In this document: in pieces, positions 35,913-45,697 of the stretch
Layout: the number at the start of each line of letters is the position of its first letter
How positions within the stretch are numbered: position 1 is the stretch's first letter
Origin: UBA7239 sp964509075
GTDB lineage: Bacteria; Pseudomonadota; Gammaproteobacteria; Pseudomonadales; UBA7239
Reading direction: 5' to 3'
Length of the DNA stretch: 64,000 nucleotides
Assembly (NCBI GenBank): GCA_964509075.1
Contig: CAZDWC010000004.1
Span: 186,001-250,000, forward strand
Made by a program: the position numbers and the translations under genes
Notes under the pieces: model-generated
What the model was told of the DNA's origin: nothing
Database searches by the model: none
The model's input: only the letters and a program-made list of their open reading frames with translations

Positions 35913-37019
35913 CTAGAGGATTTTGTAGATTTGTTTTCTTGCCCGGCGATACACGGGTTTTTCCAGCAACAGATAAAATTGCGTTGCCAGCACGATAATG
36001 GCGACAACCATCAATACGTAAAACAACAAGGGGGAAAAAGCCGATGACTGAACCCGTGCAAAGATACCGGCAAACCCGAGTGAATCCATGATGATGGTAT
36101 GACTCAGGTAGATACTGTAAGTTGCCCCACCCAATAACAGACTGAAACGCGGCCATAACACGATGCCGCGCGACTCCAGTATCACAGCTCCGTAAAGCAG
36201 CAGCGCAGAGCCGCCACCGAACAGAGACATCCGGTAGTGGTAATTGAAGAAGCGCGCAATCTTGCCATCAAACACTATTGCATTGAGGGTGGCTGCCAGC
36301 AGGAAACAGCTGGCGCCTAATACGACAGCTGTCACCGCGAAGCGACCGGTGCTGTGGCGTACGGCCCATGCCGCAAAGCTGCCCATGAAAAATTCCAGCA
36401 GCCATGGCGACGTCAGAAAGCGCTGCCATTCCCCAAGATTCTTGAAGCCCTTCCAGGTGTAAGCATCCAGCGCCAGGGCAGCAAACAAGTTGAAGCCAAG
36501 TATCAGAACAAACAATATAGCCATCCACTGTATGCGATACGCGGTGTGCATCAACAGGAAAAACAGCACATAAAAATACAGCTCATAGGCAAGCGTCCAG
36601 GTTGGATTGATCAGTGTTTCTCCCTGTTTGTCGGGAAGCAGGAAAAAAGAACTGAGCAGATCCGCCTCGGCGAGACGCGCAGGGTTCAGCAGTGCGAATG
36701 CGGCAATGGCAAGCAGGTAAAACGGCCAGTAACCCAGATAAACACGCACTGCGCGCTGGTAGATGAAGATCAGGGGCGCATTTGCTGTTGGTGGTTTGTC
36801 AGTTGTAAAAAAGATGATGAATCCGCTCACCACGAACAGCAGATCGACGCCGGCAAATCCAAACAGTGAAATGGCGTCAACAATCGGGTTGTCAATGCCC
36901 AATTGCCGGGAAGGCCCCTCCCAGGCGTGATACAGCAACACCAGCATTGCGCCAAAAAAACGCAGGAACTGCACGTTTACGAGAAGTTGTGTTTCCGTAT
37001 CCCTGTGTGCAGCCGACAC
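35913..37019 (-). CDS. Acyltransferase 3 family membrane protein (OafA-like)
   Basis: This 368-residue inner-membrane protein has about ten helices. The N-terminal family motif QFLRFFGAMLVLLYHAWEG includes the presumed catalytic His, and SLFGFAGVDLLFVVSGFII follows. Such proteins O-acetylate surface sugars or peptidoglycan at the membrane. The start is a GTG 2 nt after the thiI stop, so its position is not certain. It lies between housekeeping genes thiI and dbpA, close to the glycan block that begins beyond thiI. This would fit a role in modifying that glycan. Confidence 0.88.
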   Translation of the reverse strand: MSAAHRDTETQLLVNVQFLRFFGAMLVLLYHAWEGPSRQLGIDNPIVDAISLFGFAGVDLLFVVSGFIIFFTTDKPPTANAPLIFIYQRAVRVYLGYWPFYLLAIAAFALLNPARLAEADLLSSFFLLPDKQGETLINPTWTLAYELYFYVLFFLLMHTAYRIQWMAILFVLILGFNLFAALALDAYTWKGFKNLGEWQRFLTSPWLLEFFMGSFAAWAVRHSTGRFAVTAVVLGASCFLLAATLNAIVFDGKIARFFNYHYRMSLFGGGSALLLYGAVILESRGIVLWPRFSLLLGGATYSIYLSHTIIMDSLGFAGIFARVQSSAFSPLLFYVLMVVAIIVLATQFYLLLEKPVYRRARKQIYKIL

Positions 37020-37021
37020 GG

Positions 37022-38509
37022 TCAGGCGCCAAGGCGGAGCACGGCGACGCGCGGGAAGCCGGCGCCGCGCAGAAATTGCGCCTGCAATGCACTCATCACA
37101 CCGCGTTCGCAGTACAGGAGATACTGTTGCTGCACATCAAGTTCGCCATGGCGCTTGTGCAGTTGGTAGAAAGGCAGTTTCTGCACGGCAATTTGTCCAA
37201 GCGCGAGCGGCTTGCGCTCTTCCTCGTCCGGGTGGCGAATATCCAGCACGACCGCACCAGTGGGGACTTCATCCAGAACAGGAATTGCTTCCAGCTGCAG
37301 ATCTGCCTGTGCAATGTCGTCAATGTTGGTGGAAATGCTGTCTGTCACTGCCTGCTCAAGCACGGCAAAATCAAAGCGTGCTTCCTCGCGCTCGATGCGA
37401 TCAAGCCGTGCGCGCGTGGTCGGTTTTTGCGAAATGACGCCGCAGTACTCCGGAATATTTTTTGCAAAAACTTCGGTGCCGATCTTGCGTGCCATGTCAA
37501 TGATGTCCGGCTTGTCCATGGTGATCAGCGGGCGCAATACCAGCATGTCAGTTGCCTGTGTAATTACCGACAGGTTTGGCAGGGTCTGGCTGGAAACCTG
37601 TGCCACCGCTTCACCCGTTACCAGCGCCTGGATCTCAAGCTTGCGCGCATGTTCGCTGGCGGCGCGCAGCATCATGCGTTTCAGCACAACGCCCATCTGC
37701 GAGTGGTGAATTTTTTCCTGGATTTCGCGCACCACGTCGGCAAACGGCACGCTGATGAACTTGACCCGATGCGAAGCGCCATATTTCATCCACAGGTAGA
37801 CCGCAATTTCCTTGACGGCGATTTCGTGCGCATCACCACCCAGGTTGAAGAAACAGAAATGCGTCAACAGGCCGCGGCGCATGGTGAGATAGGTGGAGAC
37901 AGTGGAATCGAAGCCGCCGGAAATCAGTGACAGCACCGAGTCCTGGCTGGCCAACGGAAAGCCGCCAAGTCCCGGATAGTCCTGCTCCACCACATAGAAT
38001 CTATCGTGCCGGATTTCTACCTGTACCGTGATCTCGGGATTTTTCAGTTTGACCTTGCCGGTGTGGCAGTGCGCCAGCAGGCCGCCGCCGATGCAGCGCT
38101 CGACATCGCCCGAAGTGAAATTGTGATCGCCCAGGCGGCGGCAACGCACACAGAATGTCTTGTTCGCCAGCAGATTGCCGTACACGTTTCGTGTGTGTTC
38201 CAGCAGCGTATCCCAATCAACATGCGGGGGTTGACCCTCGGCGGTCGGCGCGTACAAGTCATGCTCATGCACGCACTGGAAGTAGCTGATGCCCGGTGTG
38301 CGTTTGAGGATATCGACAATCTGCAGCTGTGTGGCATCATCCGCAGCCGAGCTGATGCTGATATAGTCCCAGTTTCTGGTGACCTCTATGTCGGGATCCA
38401 GCGGTTTCAACAGGTCGCGGAGGTTATCGCGCAGCAGCCTCACCAGCCGTTGACGGACAGGTCGGCTCTTGATGGTGATCTCGGCGAACAGCTTGATGGT
38501 GTATTGCAT
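37022..38509 (-). CDS. thiI: tRNA 4-thiouridine sulfurtransferase with rhodanese domain
   Basis: This 495-residue enzyme makes 4-thiouridine at tRNA position 8 and supplies sulfur for thiazole synthesis. The THUMP domain occupies the N-terminal third, and the PP-loop is LISGGFDST. The C-terminal rhodanese domain, present in gammaproteobacterial ThiI, carries the catalytic cysteine in YCERGVMSAL. Length is normal. It is transcribed away from the glycan block on its right and is followed by the acyltransferase and dbpA. Confidence 0.96.
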   Translation of the reverse strand: MQYTIKLFAEITIKSRPVRQRLVRLLRDNLRDLLKPLDPDIEVTRNWDYISISSAADDATQLQIVDILKRTPGISYFQCVHEHDLYAPTAEGQPPHVDWDTLLEHTRNVYGNLLANKTFCVRCRRLGDHNFTSGDVERCIGGGLLAHCHTGKVKLKNPEITVQVEIRHDRFYVVEQDYPGLGGFPLASQDSVLSLISGGFDSTVSTYLTMRRGLLTHFCFFNLGGDAHEIAVKEIAVYLWMKYGASHRVKFISVPFADVVREIQEKIHHSQMGVVLKRMMLRAASEHARKLEIQALVTGEAVAQVSSQTLPNLSVITQATDMLVLRPLITMDKPDIIDMARKIGTEVFAKNIPEYCGVISQKPTTRARLDRIEREEARFDFAVLEQAVTDSISTNIDDIAQADLQLEAIPVLDEVPTGAVVLDIRHPDEEERKPLALGQIAVQKLPFYQLHKRHGELDVQQQYLLYCERGVMSALQAQFLRGAGFPRVAVLRLGA

Positions 38510-38648
38510 GAGGACTCATGAGGAGGCGGAGGCAGGCCGCCATTATAGTCAGGGGCGCGCAGACCAACCATCGCTATCGGTCGGGCCTAGGTTTTAAGTC
38601 TGTCATGCGTATCTAAATCCAGACATTACAGCGAGGCGTTATCGCATC

Positions 38649-40274
38649 ATGCACAGGGAAGGACTCGGGATTGCAAACAGCAGCAAGTCTTGCTGGCCTG
38701 CTGCGGAGCAGGACGTGTGTCGATGGCTGCTCCTCTGCATTCTCATCATCGCGACGGCCTATCGGGTTTATGGCATAGATAGCTACAGTCTCTGGGGAAC
38801 CGAGCTTTCTGATGCAATTGCGGTATCGCATACCGGGTGGCTGGACATGGTTTCCGCCATGCGCTACGGCGACATCAGGCCGCCGGGATATCACACTGTT
38901 CTCTATGTCTTCAGCCAGCTATTGGGCCGCTCGGAATTTGTGCTGCGGTTGCCATCCATGGTTGCCGGTATTGCCAGTGTCTATCTGGTATTCAGGTTGG
39001 GCGCACGCATTGCTTCGCCTTTTGTGGGGTTGCTGGGCGCAGTGATCCTTTCCGGGTCTTACCATGCAATAAGCTACAGCCAGGAAGCACAGGCGAGCTC
39101 ATTGCTGATGGCGTTGTGTCTGGCTAACTTCCTTTGTTTGCTGAACATCATTCATGGCACCTGTGAAATTCCTGCAGGGCAAGACGATCCTGCTGCGGGA
39201 TGCTCCTCGGTGCAACTGGCCGGGTTCTGGCTCACAGGGATCGCGCTCGCCCATCAGCATTACGCCGGCATGTCCATAGTGTTTGTCGAGCTGCTGTTGT
39301 GCCTGTTTATAGCCATCAGGACCAAGCACGGGCCTTGGCGCGAGTTGTTGCGTGCGGCTTTCTGGCCTGTTGGCCTTTCTGTCGCGCTTTGGCTGCCTTC
39401 AATGGTGACGCATGCGCAGAAGATATGGCCGTTGACAACGCTGGTGCGACCTTCGGATGGCGATCTTGATGCCCTGAAAGTCATGTTGCTCGGTGCTGCA
39501 AGCCCATTGCGCTTTTTCACTGTTGCAGGCCTGGCCGGTTTTCTTTGCTGGATGTATGCCTGTGCCAGGAAGGGATCCGGTTCGTGCAGCATTTCCCTGC
39601 TTGCAGTGACAGCTGTATTTGCATGTTTGCTTCTGGGCTTGCTGTCGGCGATGACTTTTCTGGTGCCGTTTTCAGCGAACCCCGGGTTGTTCATGGTTTT
39701 GCAGCCGTTCCTGGCATTGCTGAGTGCCTGCGGTGTCTTTTATGTGGCGCGCGGTATTTTTTCACCGCACACCATGTTGGCGCTTCTGCTGGTGTTGGTC
39801 TGCGCAACAGCGGCGTTCCAGTTTAATGCCAACCGTGAAGCGGGATTGTTTGCTGCGGGCAGCAAGCGGGACATCCGCATGGGCATGCGGTTGTTGGCAC
39901 AGGACAAGGCATTCATGCTTTCGTCCGGACGAACCGTTTTTACGTCGACGCCGCTGCTGTCTTACTACCTTGAGCGTTACGAGATCCGCCGCCCAGAAGA
40001 CAAGCGCTACGCGGTCATTGCCCGGCGCGAGGGGGATGTGGCAAAGGTTGCCGACGCCTTTCGCGAAGAGGATTTCTATTATCTGGATACGAATGTTGTC
40101 AAGATTTCGCCGCTACTGAAGGCGCTTTCCCGGCAGTACCGTGAATTGTGCCAGTCAATGGTGGGAGGCATGCGCCTTGTGAAGTTCAGTCGCGTGCAGC
40201 CTGTTGCAAACAATGGCGAAAAGCAGGAATGCGTGATGGCGGCTGTTGTTGTGAATGGATCGGAAGATAAATGA
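38649..40274 (+). CDS. GT39/PMT-like membrane glycosyltransferase (paralogue 1)
   Basis: This 541-residue polytopic protein begins with a helix at about 25-42 and continues with many more. It shares with the next gene product the blocks RPPGYHTVLY, LRLPSMVAGIASV and SYSQEA typical of GT39/ArnT-like GT-C transferases, which move sugars from polyprenyl phosphate on the periplasmic side. The usual Asp-Glu of the first loop reads LWGTELSDA, so the Asp is replaced by Thr. Its ATG at 38649 has only a weak ribosome site. Its stop overlaps the next start as ATGA. Confidence 0.85.
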   Translation: MHREGLGIANSSKSCWPAAEQDVCRWLLLCILIIATAYRVYGIDSYSLWGTELSDAIAVSHTGWLDMVSAMRYGDIRPPGYHTVLYVFSQLLGRSEFVLRLPSMVAGIASVYLVFRLGARIASPFVGLLGAVILSGSYHAISYSQEAQASSLLMALCLANFLCLLNIIHGTCEIPAGQDDPAAGCSSVQLAGFWLTGIALAHQHYAGMSIVFVELLLCLFIAIRTKHGPWRELLRAAFWPVGLSVALWLPSMVTHAQKIWPLTTLVRPSDGDLDALKVMLLGAASPLRFFTVAGLAGFLCWMYACARKGSGSCSISLLAVTAVFACLLLGLLSAMTFLVPFSANPGLFMVLQPFLALLSACGVFYVARGIFSPHTMLALLLVLVCATAAFQFNANREAGLFAAGSKRDIRMGMRLLAQDKAFMLSSGRTVFTSTPLLSYYLERYEIRRPEDKRYAVIARREGDVAKVADAFREEDFYYLDTNVVKISPLLKALSRQYRELCQSMVGGMRLVKFSRVQPVANNGEKQECVMAAVVVNGSEDK

Positions 40275-41893
40275 TGACAGCATTATACGGTGCAACAGGT
40301 GTCCACAAGGTGGGGCGCACATACTGGACAGCCATGCCAGACGCCCGCACCTGTTCCGCATTTTTTTCGCTCATCCTGTTGTTTGCCACTGCGTGCCGTT
40401 TCTACAAAATGGATTCTGCAAGTTTATGGGCAGATGAGTTGTGGGGCGTCGATGCCTGTTCACAGGGCAGCTGGTGGGCGATGGTGGACAATCTTGTCCA
40501 CAAGGACAGTCATCCGCCTGGTTATCAGACATTGCTGTATTTCTGGATGCAATGGTTTGGTGATACCGATGCGGCTGTGCGACTGCCATCCGTCATTTCG
40601 GGTATTGCGGCCGTTGCGGCATTGTATCGGATGGGCCGTGTATTCTTTTCGCCACTGACTGGCGTGCTGGCATCAATACTGCTCGCCTCTTCGTACAATG
40701 CAATTTATTACAGCCAGGAGGCGCGCGCCTATATCTTTCTGTTGTTGTTTGCCATTCTGCATTTTCACGCGTTGCTGCAGCTCTTCTGTTTGCGGGAGCG
40801 CTCGCAATCCGTCTGGCTGGCATTCTGGGTTTTCGGCGCGCTGCTTGCGTATTTTCACTACGTTGGTGTTGTACTGCTATTGACTGAAGCCATGCTGGCG
40901 CCTTTCCTGCTGCCACGAGAAAATCGTCTCTCTTTGTTTTTCAAGGCATTTGCCCCGCTGTTATTGGTATATGTGCCGTGGTTGCCTGTCATGTTCATCC
41001 ACCTTTTTCATGCAGACCCCAGTTTCGAGACGCCGGTACCAACTGCGCATACCTTGTGGCAGACAGCAGGGTTTATCTGGGGGCCGGAGACCTTGCGACT
41101 GCTCCTTGGGGCGGGAGCGACAATGATTTTCTGCTGTTGGTGCAGTGCGGAAATCCTGCGTCGGAATCTGGGCCGGCAGGAGAGATACCTGCTGTTGCTG
41201 CTGTTGTTGGTTGTAGTGCCGATCCTGATGTTCTTTGTCAAGTCGCGGCTGGGTCAATCGGCTTACACCGTGCGCCATTTCATTTATGCCATTCCGGTGG
41301 CCGCCCTGCTCAATGCCTGGCTACTGGAGCGCGCCATGCGCGTGCTGCAGTGTTGCAGTGTCCGCAGCCTGATGGTGGTGCTCGTTATTGTCGGTGTCGG
41401 CGCAATGAACCTGAATATCTCCAGTGCGCTGCCGGTGGGTGGAAAACTTTACAGTGGTATCACCAAAATCGAGTATCGGCAGGCAGTCGAAACGATTGTC
41501 CGAGATGCGGGTTTCATGCAGGCAGGAAATAGGAATATTTTCGTTTCCAACAAGTTTTTTGATCATTACCTGCTTCATTTCCATGTTCGCGACAAGCCGG
41601 CGCCGTTCATGCACCAGAACGCCCCGGAAAAAATTGGCGAGTACATGAAGCAGATAGCCGATGAAAAAATGAACGGATTTTATTATCTGGAAGTATTCAT
41701 GTCCGTGGAAACACGCGAGCCTTCGCCGATATTAAAAGAGCTGCAAAAACATTATTATGCAATATGTGCCACCCAGTTTTTCTGGGTGCAGGTATTCAAG
41801 TTTTCGACGTTGTTACCACCAATACAGGCTGAGCACGAGGTGGGTAGTTGCCCGCGCGAGGCCCCTGTACCCTTGCACTCCTCGGCCGGATAA
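40271..41893 (+). CDS. GT39/PMT-like membrane glycosyltransferase (paralogue 2)
   Basis: This 540-residue GT-C-type protein is a paralogue of the preceding gene product. It keeps the catalytic-type acidic pair in LWADELWG, followed by HPPGYQTLLY, VRLPSVISG and YYSQEARAYIF. About eleven helices are followed by a C-terminal segment of about 130 residues that should face the periplasm. It probably transfers a sugar from a polyprenyl-phosphate donor, for which the ArnC/GtrB-like GT2 at 56041-57003 is a candidate supplier. An ATG at 40274 is an alternative start. Confidence 0.9.
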   Translation: MMTALYGATGVHKVGRTYWTAMPDARTCSAFFSLILLFATACRFYKMDSASLWADELWGVDACSQGSWWAMVDNLVHKDSHPPGYQTLLYFWMQWFGDTDAAVRLPSVISGIAAVAALYRMGRVFFSPLTGVLASILLASSYNAIYYSQEARAYIFLLLFAILHFHALLQLFCLRERSQSVWLAFWVFGALLAYFHYVGVVLLLTEAMLAPFLLPRENRLSLFFKAFAPLLLVYVPWLPVMFIHLFHADPSFETPVPTAHTLWQTAGFIWGPETLRLLLGAGATMIFCCWCSAEILRRNLGRQERYLLLLLLLVVVPILMFFVKSRLGQSAYTVRHFIYAIPVAALLNAWLLERAMRVLQCCSVRSLMVVLVIVGVGAMNLNISSALPVGGKLYSGITKIEYRQAVETIVRDAGFMQAGNRNIFVSNKFFDHYLLHFHVRDKPAPFMHQNAPEKIGEYMKQIADEKMNGFYYLEVFMSVETREPSPILKELQKHYYAICATQFFWVQVFKFSTLLPPIQAEHEVGSCPREAPVPLHSSAG

Positions 41894-41900
41894 TTTTTTC

Positions 41901-44219
41901 ATGCACAGCCAAACTGCCGAATTCTCTCCTGATGTGCAGCGTTCTTGCCGGAGGTTCCGGGTCGCCTTGGCGAGCCTTTCCGCGCTGGCGTTATTCCTGA
42001 CGCTGGCCACCTATCTCCAGCCGGGCTCACATCTGGTACCCGGGCTGGATTCTTCATGGGCCTATGGCGTCAATTACATGTTCCAGCAACGGTTGGTAGC
42101 CGGGCGGGATATTTACTTCACGTTCGGGCCACTGGGTTTTCTTGAGCACACCCGACCGTTGACCGAAGGCATGGTGTTGTTGAGTACGCTGGTGTGGGCA
42201 GCCATCAGTCTGCTGTGCAATCTCGCACTCTTGTGGCTGGCATGGTGTTCGCAACGGACGGGGTTCGCGAGGGCGATCAATCTGGTGATTGTGATTGGTC
42301 TGATTGTCGTGGATAGCACGCTGATCCAGCGTTTGTTGTTTGTGCTGTATGCCGGCGTGCTGTTGCACTGGCAATCACGACGCATGCTGTATCTGCTGCT
42401 GTGCAGCCTTGTCGTGGCACTGGCGATGATGATCAAGTTTTCCTACGGCATGGTTGCCGTAGCCTTGTGGGTGCCTTACGCCCTGCTGTTTGCCTGGCGC
42501 ATGCGCGACTGGCGTGTGTTGTTGATTGCCTGGGCGGGCGCAGTGTGTTGTTACTGGCTGCTGTGGTTTCTCGTCTACGGAGAATTGACCGGCAGCCTCG
42601 GCTATCTGCAGGGTGGATTGGCGTTCTCGCAGGGCAGCACATCGGCCATGGCGTTCAACCCCGACAACAACTGGTATGCGATCGCCGCTTTTTTCGCGGC
42701 CTTGCTGTTCGCCCTGTATTGCAGCAACGAAGAAAAATCCCAGCGCTGGTTGACCGTACAAACGGCCTTTCTCGGACCGATATTCATCTGGAGCAAGTAC
42801 GCCTTCGGCCTGGAAGACAGTGCGCACCTGTCCTACCTGATGACGTTTGCCTTTTTCGCGATTCCGTTATGGGCAGTTCATGCGGGCTCGCTGTTGCGCA
42901 AGTTTGTGATTCTCGCTTGTGTGGCGCCATGCTTTCTGGGGTGGCGGCACATGCACAGCGAGCAGACCGGCCCCCCGGATTTCTCGCCGGCTCCGCAGTA
43001 TTCCTCTGCGGCAACGCTCGCCAGCTTGCTGGAAATGGAGAGTCTGGTTGCCATCTGGCGCGGTGGCGAGCAAAAGGCGTTGGCGCCACTGGCGCTGCCG
43101 GCCGCCATGCGCGCGCGAATCGGCGATGCCACGGTTGATATCTATCCATGGGAAACCATCGTCGCGGCAGCCAATACCCTGAACTGGCAGCCTCGGCCCG
43201 TATTCCAGAATTACATCGCCTACACGCCGTTTCTGGACGGCAAGAATGCGGCTTTCTACGAAAGCGCGCGCGCGCCGGAGTTTATTGTCTGGCACTATCA
43301 CAGCTTCCAGGACATCGCCCAACGCTATCCGCTCAGTTCCGATCCGCTCACCTTGCAGGCAATACTCACGCATTACCGTCTTGACAGCTGTGATGACAGC
43401 TTCTGCCTCTGGCAGAGAACGTCGACGCCGCAGTTGTCTGCGCCCGAGGTTGTCGGCAAGGCCAACGCGACCTGGGATGCCTGGCTGCCCCTGCCTGAAC
43501 ACGGTGGCGATATCCTGCGCGCCCGCCTGCAGGCGCATCGCAATCTGCTGGGCAAGCTGAATCTGGCGCTGTGGAAAGAAGGCGGCATTGCCGTGGATTA
43601 CCGGCTCAGGGATGGCAGCGTCAAGACGCATGATCTGGTGATCGACAATGCCGTGTCCGGTCTCTGGGTGTCTCCTTACCTCGCCGCAGGTGGCCATACG
43701 CGGACCATGACACCGTTGTCGCGCGAATCGCTGTCACTGTTGCAGCAGTCGCCGTCGGCGAAGGGCTATTTTGAAGTGAATGAGGTCTCTCATGACGGCT
43801 TGCACGTGGTAGGTTGGGGTGTGTTCCCCTACCGGAATACCCGCAAGCAGGCACTGTCATTCCTTGTATACAACGATGAACGCGCTTATGTGTCCGGGGT
43901 TGTCGAAAACCGGTTTCGACCGGGCATTACCGATGCGCTTGAAAAACGCGGCATCGCCAATCTGGAACATTCAGGGTTTGACGAGGTGCTGTCTCTCCGC
44001 AACATTGAGCCGGGCACCTATCACTTGCGCTTTGTGGTTCGCCATGGAGATGATGTGACGCTGTCGGACGCCCAGGATGTGGTGGTGGCACTGGCGCCGC
44101 CCGCCCGCGAGGGCAATGTCGAGGCCATCCGCTTTCGCACGACACGCCCGTGGGCATTCGACGCCTCTCTGGACCTTGTCTGGGATTCCATGACTTTTCT
44201 CGGAGAGCGCCCGTGGTAA
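41901..44219 (+). CDS. Polytopic membrane protein with C-terminal soluble domain, GT-C-like
   Basis: I do not recognise a named family in this 772-residue protein. The N-terminal about 370 residues are polytopic. The first extracytoplasmic loop has LDSSWAYGVN and RDIYFTFGPLGFL, a pattern seen in uncharacterised bacterial GT-C-like proteins. The C-terminal about 380 residues are soluble and beta-rich, with VVGWGVFPYRN and GTYHLRFVVRHGDD, possibly sugar-binding. The start at 41901 lies 7 nt after the preceding stop. Its end overlaps the sulfatase start by 7 nt, so it is part of the same operon. Confidence 0.8.
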   Translation: MHSQTAEFSPDVQRSCRRFRVALASLSALALFLTLATYLQPGSHLVPGLDSSWAYGVNYMFQQRLVAGRDIYFTFGPLGFLEHTRPLTEGMVLLSTLVWAAISLLCNLALLWLAWCSQRTGFARAINLVIVIGLIVVDSTLIQRLLFVLYAGVLLHWQSRRMLYLLLCSLVVALAMMIKFSYGMVAVALWVPYALLFAWRMRDWRVLLIAWAGAVCCYWLLWFLVYGELTGSLGYLQGGLAFSQGSTSAMAFNPDNNWYAIAAFFAALLFALYCSNEEKSQRWLTVQTAFLGPIFIWSKYAFGLEDSAHLSYLMTFAFFAIPLWAVHAGSLLRKFVILACVAPCFLGWRHMHSEQTGPPDFSPAPQYSSAATLASLLEMESLVAIWRGGEQKALAPLALPAAMRARIGDATVDIYPWETIVAAANTLNWQPRPVFQNYIAYTPFLDGKNAAFYESARAPEFIVWHYHSFQDIAQRYPLSSDPLTLQAILTHYRLDSCDDSFCLWQRTSTPQLSAPEVVGKANATWDAWLPLPEHGGDILRARLQAHRNLLGKLNLALWKEGGIAVDYRLRDGSVKTHDLVIDNAVSGLWVSPYLAAGGHTRTMTPLSRESLSLLQQSPSAKGYFEVNEVSHDGLHVVGWGVFPYRNTRKQALSFLVYNDERAYVSGVVENRFRPGITDALEKRGIANLEHSGFDEVLSLRNIEPGTYHLRFVVRHGDDVTLSDAQDVVVALAPPAREGNVEAIRFRTTRPWAFDASLDLVWDSMTFLGERPW

Positions 44220-45697
44220 AACGTCACGCGCATGTCCTGCTGGCGCTGGTTGCGCTGGCGGGTTTTCTGCTGGGATGGTTTGCGTTCAAAAAGCCTTTGC
44301 CGTCGCAGCCCAAGCTGCGGCCCAATTTCCTGTTGATCATCACCGACGACCAGTCCTGGATACACACATCCTATGCTGGCTATCCGGCGGTGCAGACCCC
44401 CAATTTTGACCGACTGGCAAACGAAGGTGTTTATTTTGACAACGCCTATGCCAGCGCGCCGACATGCACGGCATCGCGTTCGGCGCTGTTGACCGGCCAG
44501 CATTTCTGGCGGCTGGGTTCTGCCGGTGTGTTGTGGGGCGAGTTTCCGGCTGCACTGAAAACCTATCAGGCGATTCTGGCCGAACACGGTTACAAGACAG
44601 GTTACACCGGCAAGGGTTGGGGGCCGGGCAAGAGTGCCGGCGGCAACCCGGCGGGCCCTGACTACAATCGCGCCAGGCGGGATGTTGATCCGACCCTGTC
44701 CCGCAATGATCACGTGGAAAACTTCCGGCAGTTCCTGCAAGAGCGCGATCCGCAGCAACCGTTTTCATTCTGGATTTCACCCACGGAACCTCACCGTCCT
44801 TTTCATCCCAACATTGGTGTCGACAGTGGTGAAATTGATATCAGCAAAGTAGTAGTGCCACCGTTTCTGCCTGACGAGCCTGTCGTGCGCAATGACATTG
44901 CGGACTATCTGTACGAAATCCAGTGGTTCGACAAGGAGCTGGGACGGATTCTGCAGCTGCTTGAGGAGCAGGGTGAACTGGATAACACGGTGATTGTTTA
45001 CACATCGGACAATGGCATGGCGTTCCCGCGCGCCAAATCCAACAACTATGACTACGGCACCCACGTGCCTCTGGCCGTGCGTTGGGGTAGCGGTATCGAG
45101 GAGCATCAGCAGGTAACCGATTTCATCAGCCTGACCGACCTGGCCCCGACATTTCTCGAACTCGCCGGAATCACCGTGCCGGATGCCATGACCGGCAGGA
45201 GTTTTGTCCGGCAGCTGCTGGCCGAGCGCTCGGGCCGCATCGACAAACAACGCGACAGTGTGCTGACCGGTTTCCAGCGCCACATAGACAGCGCGCGTCT
45301 TGAAAGTCGCGGTTATCCAGCGCGTGCCATCCATACGGACCGTTATTTGCTGATCGAGAATCTGGCGGCTGATCGCTGGCCGGCTGGCCGGCCGCCGACA
45401 CTGGCCGATATTGATGACGGATCGCCCAGCAAGAACCTGCTGGTATTGCAGAAAGACAACCACCAGTTTTTCTGGGATCTGGCGGCAGCCAAACGCCCTG
45501 CGCAGGAGTTCTACGCAGTGGAGCGCGATCCGGGACAGATCCATGACCTGAGTGCGGAAGCGGAACTGGCCCCTGTGCGTCAGGCGCTGTCCGCCAGGTT
45601 GCTGCAATCGCTGAAAGAGACCGGAGACCCCTGTGTGCTGCAGACGACCTGCGATGTCTTTGATGCCTTTCCCTATTACGGTGGAGGCAAGGAATGA
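44213..45697 (+). CDS. Membrane-anchored S1-type sulfatase
   Basis: This 494-residue sulfatase has an N-terminal helix (HVLLALVALAGFLLGWFAF) that should anchor it with the catalytic domain in the periplasm. Metal ligands appear in LLIITDDQ. The formylglycine site CTASR is at residues 85-89 within APTCTASRSALLTG, and further metal ligands are in VIVYTSDNGMAF. It looks closest to N-sulfoglucosamine-sulfohydrolase-like enzymes. No formylglycine-generating enzyme gene is in the window. The GTG start follows GGAG and overlaps the upstream stop. It probably removes sulfate from a glycan handled by the operon. Confidence 0.88.
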   Translation: MVKRHAHVLLALVALAGFLLGWFAFKKPLPSQPKLRPNFLLIITDDQSWIHTSYAGYPAVQTPNFDRLANEGVYFDNAYASAPTCTASRSALLTGQHFWRLGSAGVLWGEFPAALKTYQAILAEHGYKTGYTGKGWGPGKSAGGNPAGPDYNRARRDVDPTLSRNDHVENFRQFLQERDPQQPFSFWISPTEPHRPFHPNIGVDSGEIDISKVVVPPFLPDEPVVRNDIADYLYEIQWFDKELGRILQLLEEQGELDNTVIVYTSDNGMAFPRAKSNNYDYGTHVPLAVRWGSGIEEHQQVTDFISLTDLAPTFLELAGITVPDAMTGRSFVRQLLAERSGRIDKQRDSVLTGFQRHIDSARLESRGYPARAIHTDRYLLIENLAADRWPAGRPPTLADIDDGSPSKNLLVLQKDNHQFFWDLAAAKRPAQEFYAVERDPGQIHDLSAEAELAPVRQALSARLLQSLKETGDPCVLQTTCDVFDAFPYYGGGKE

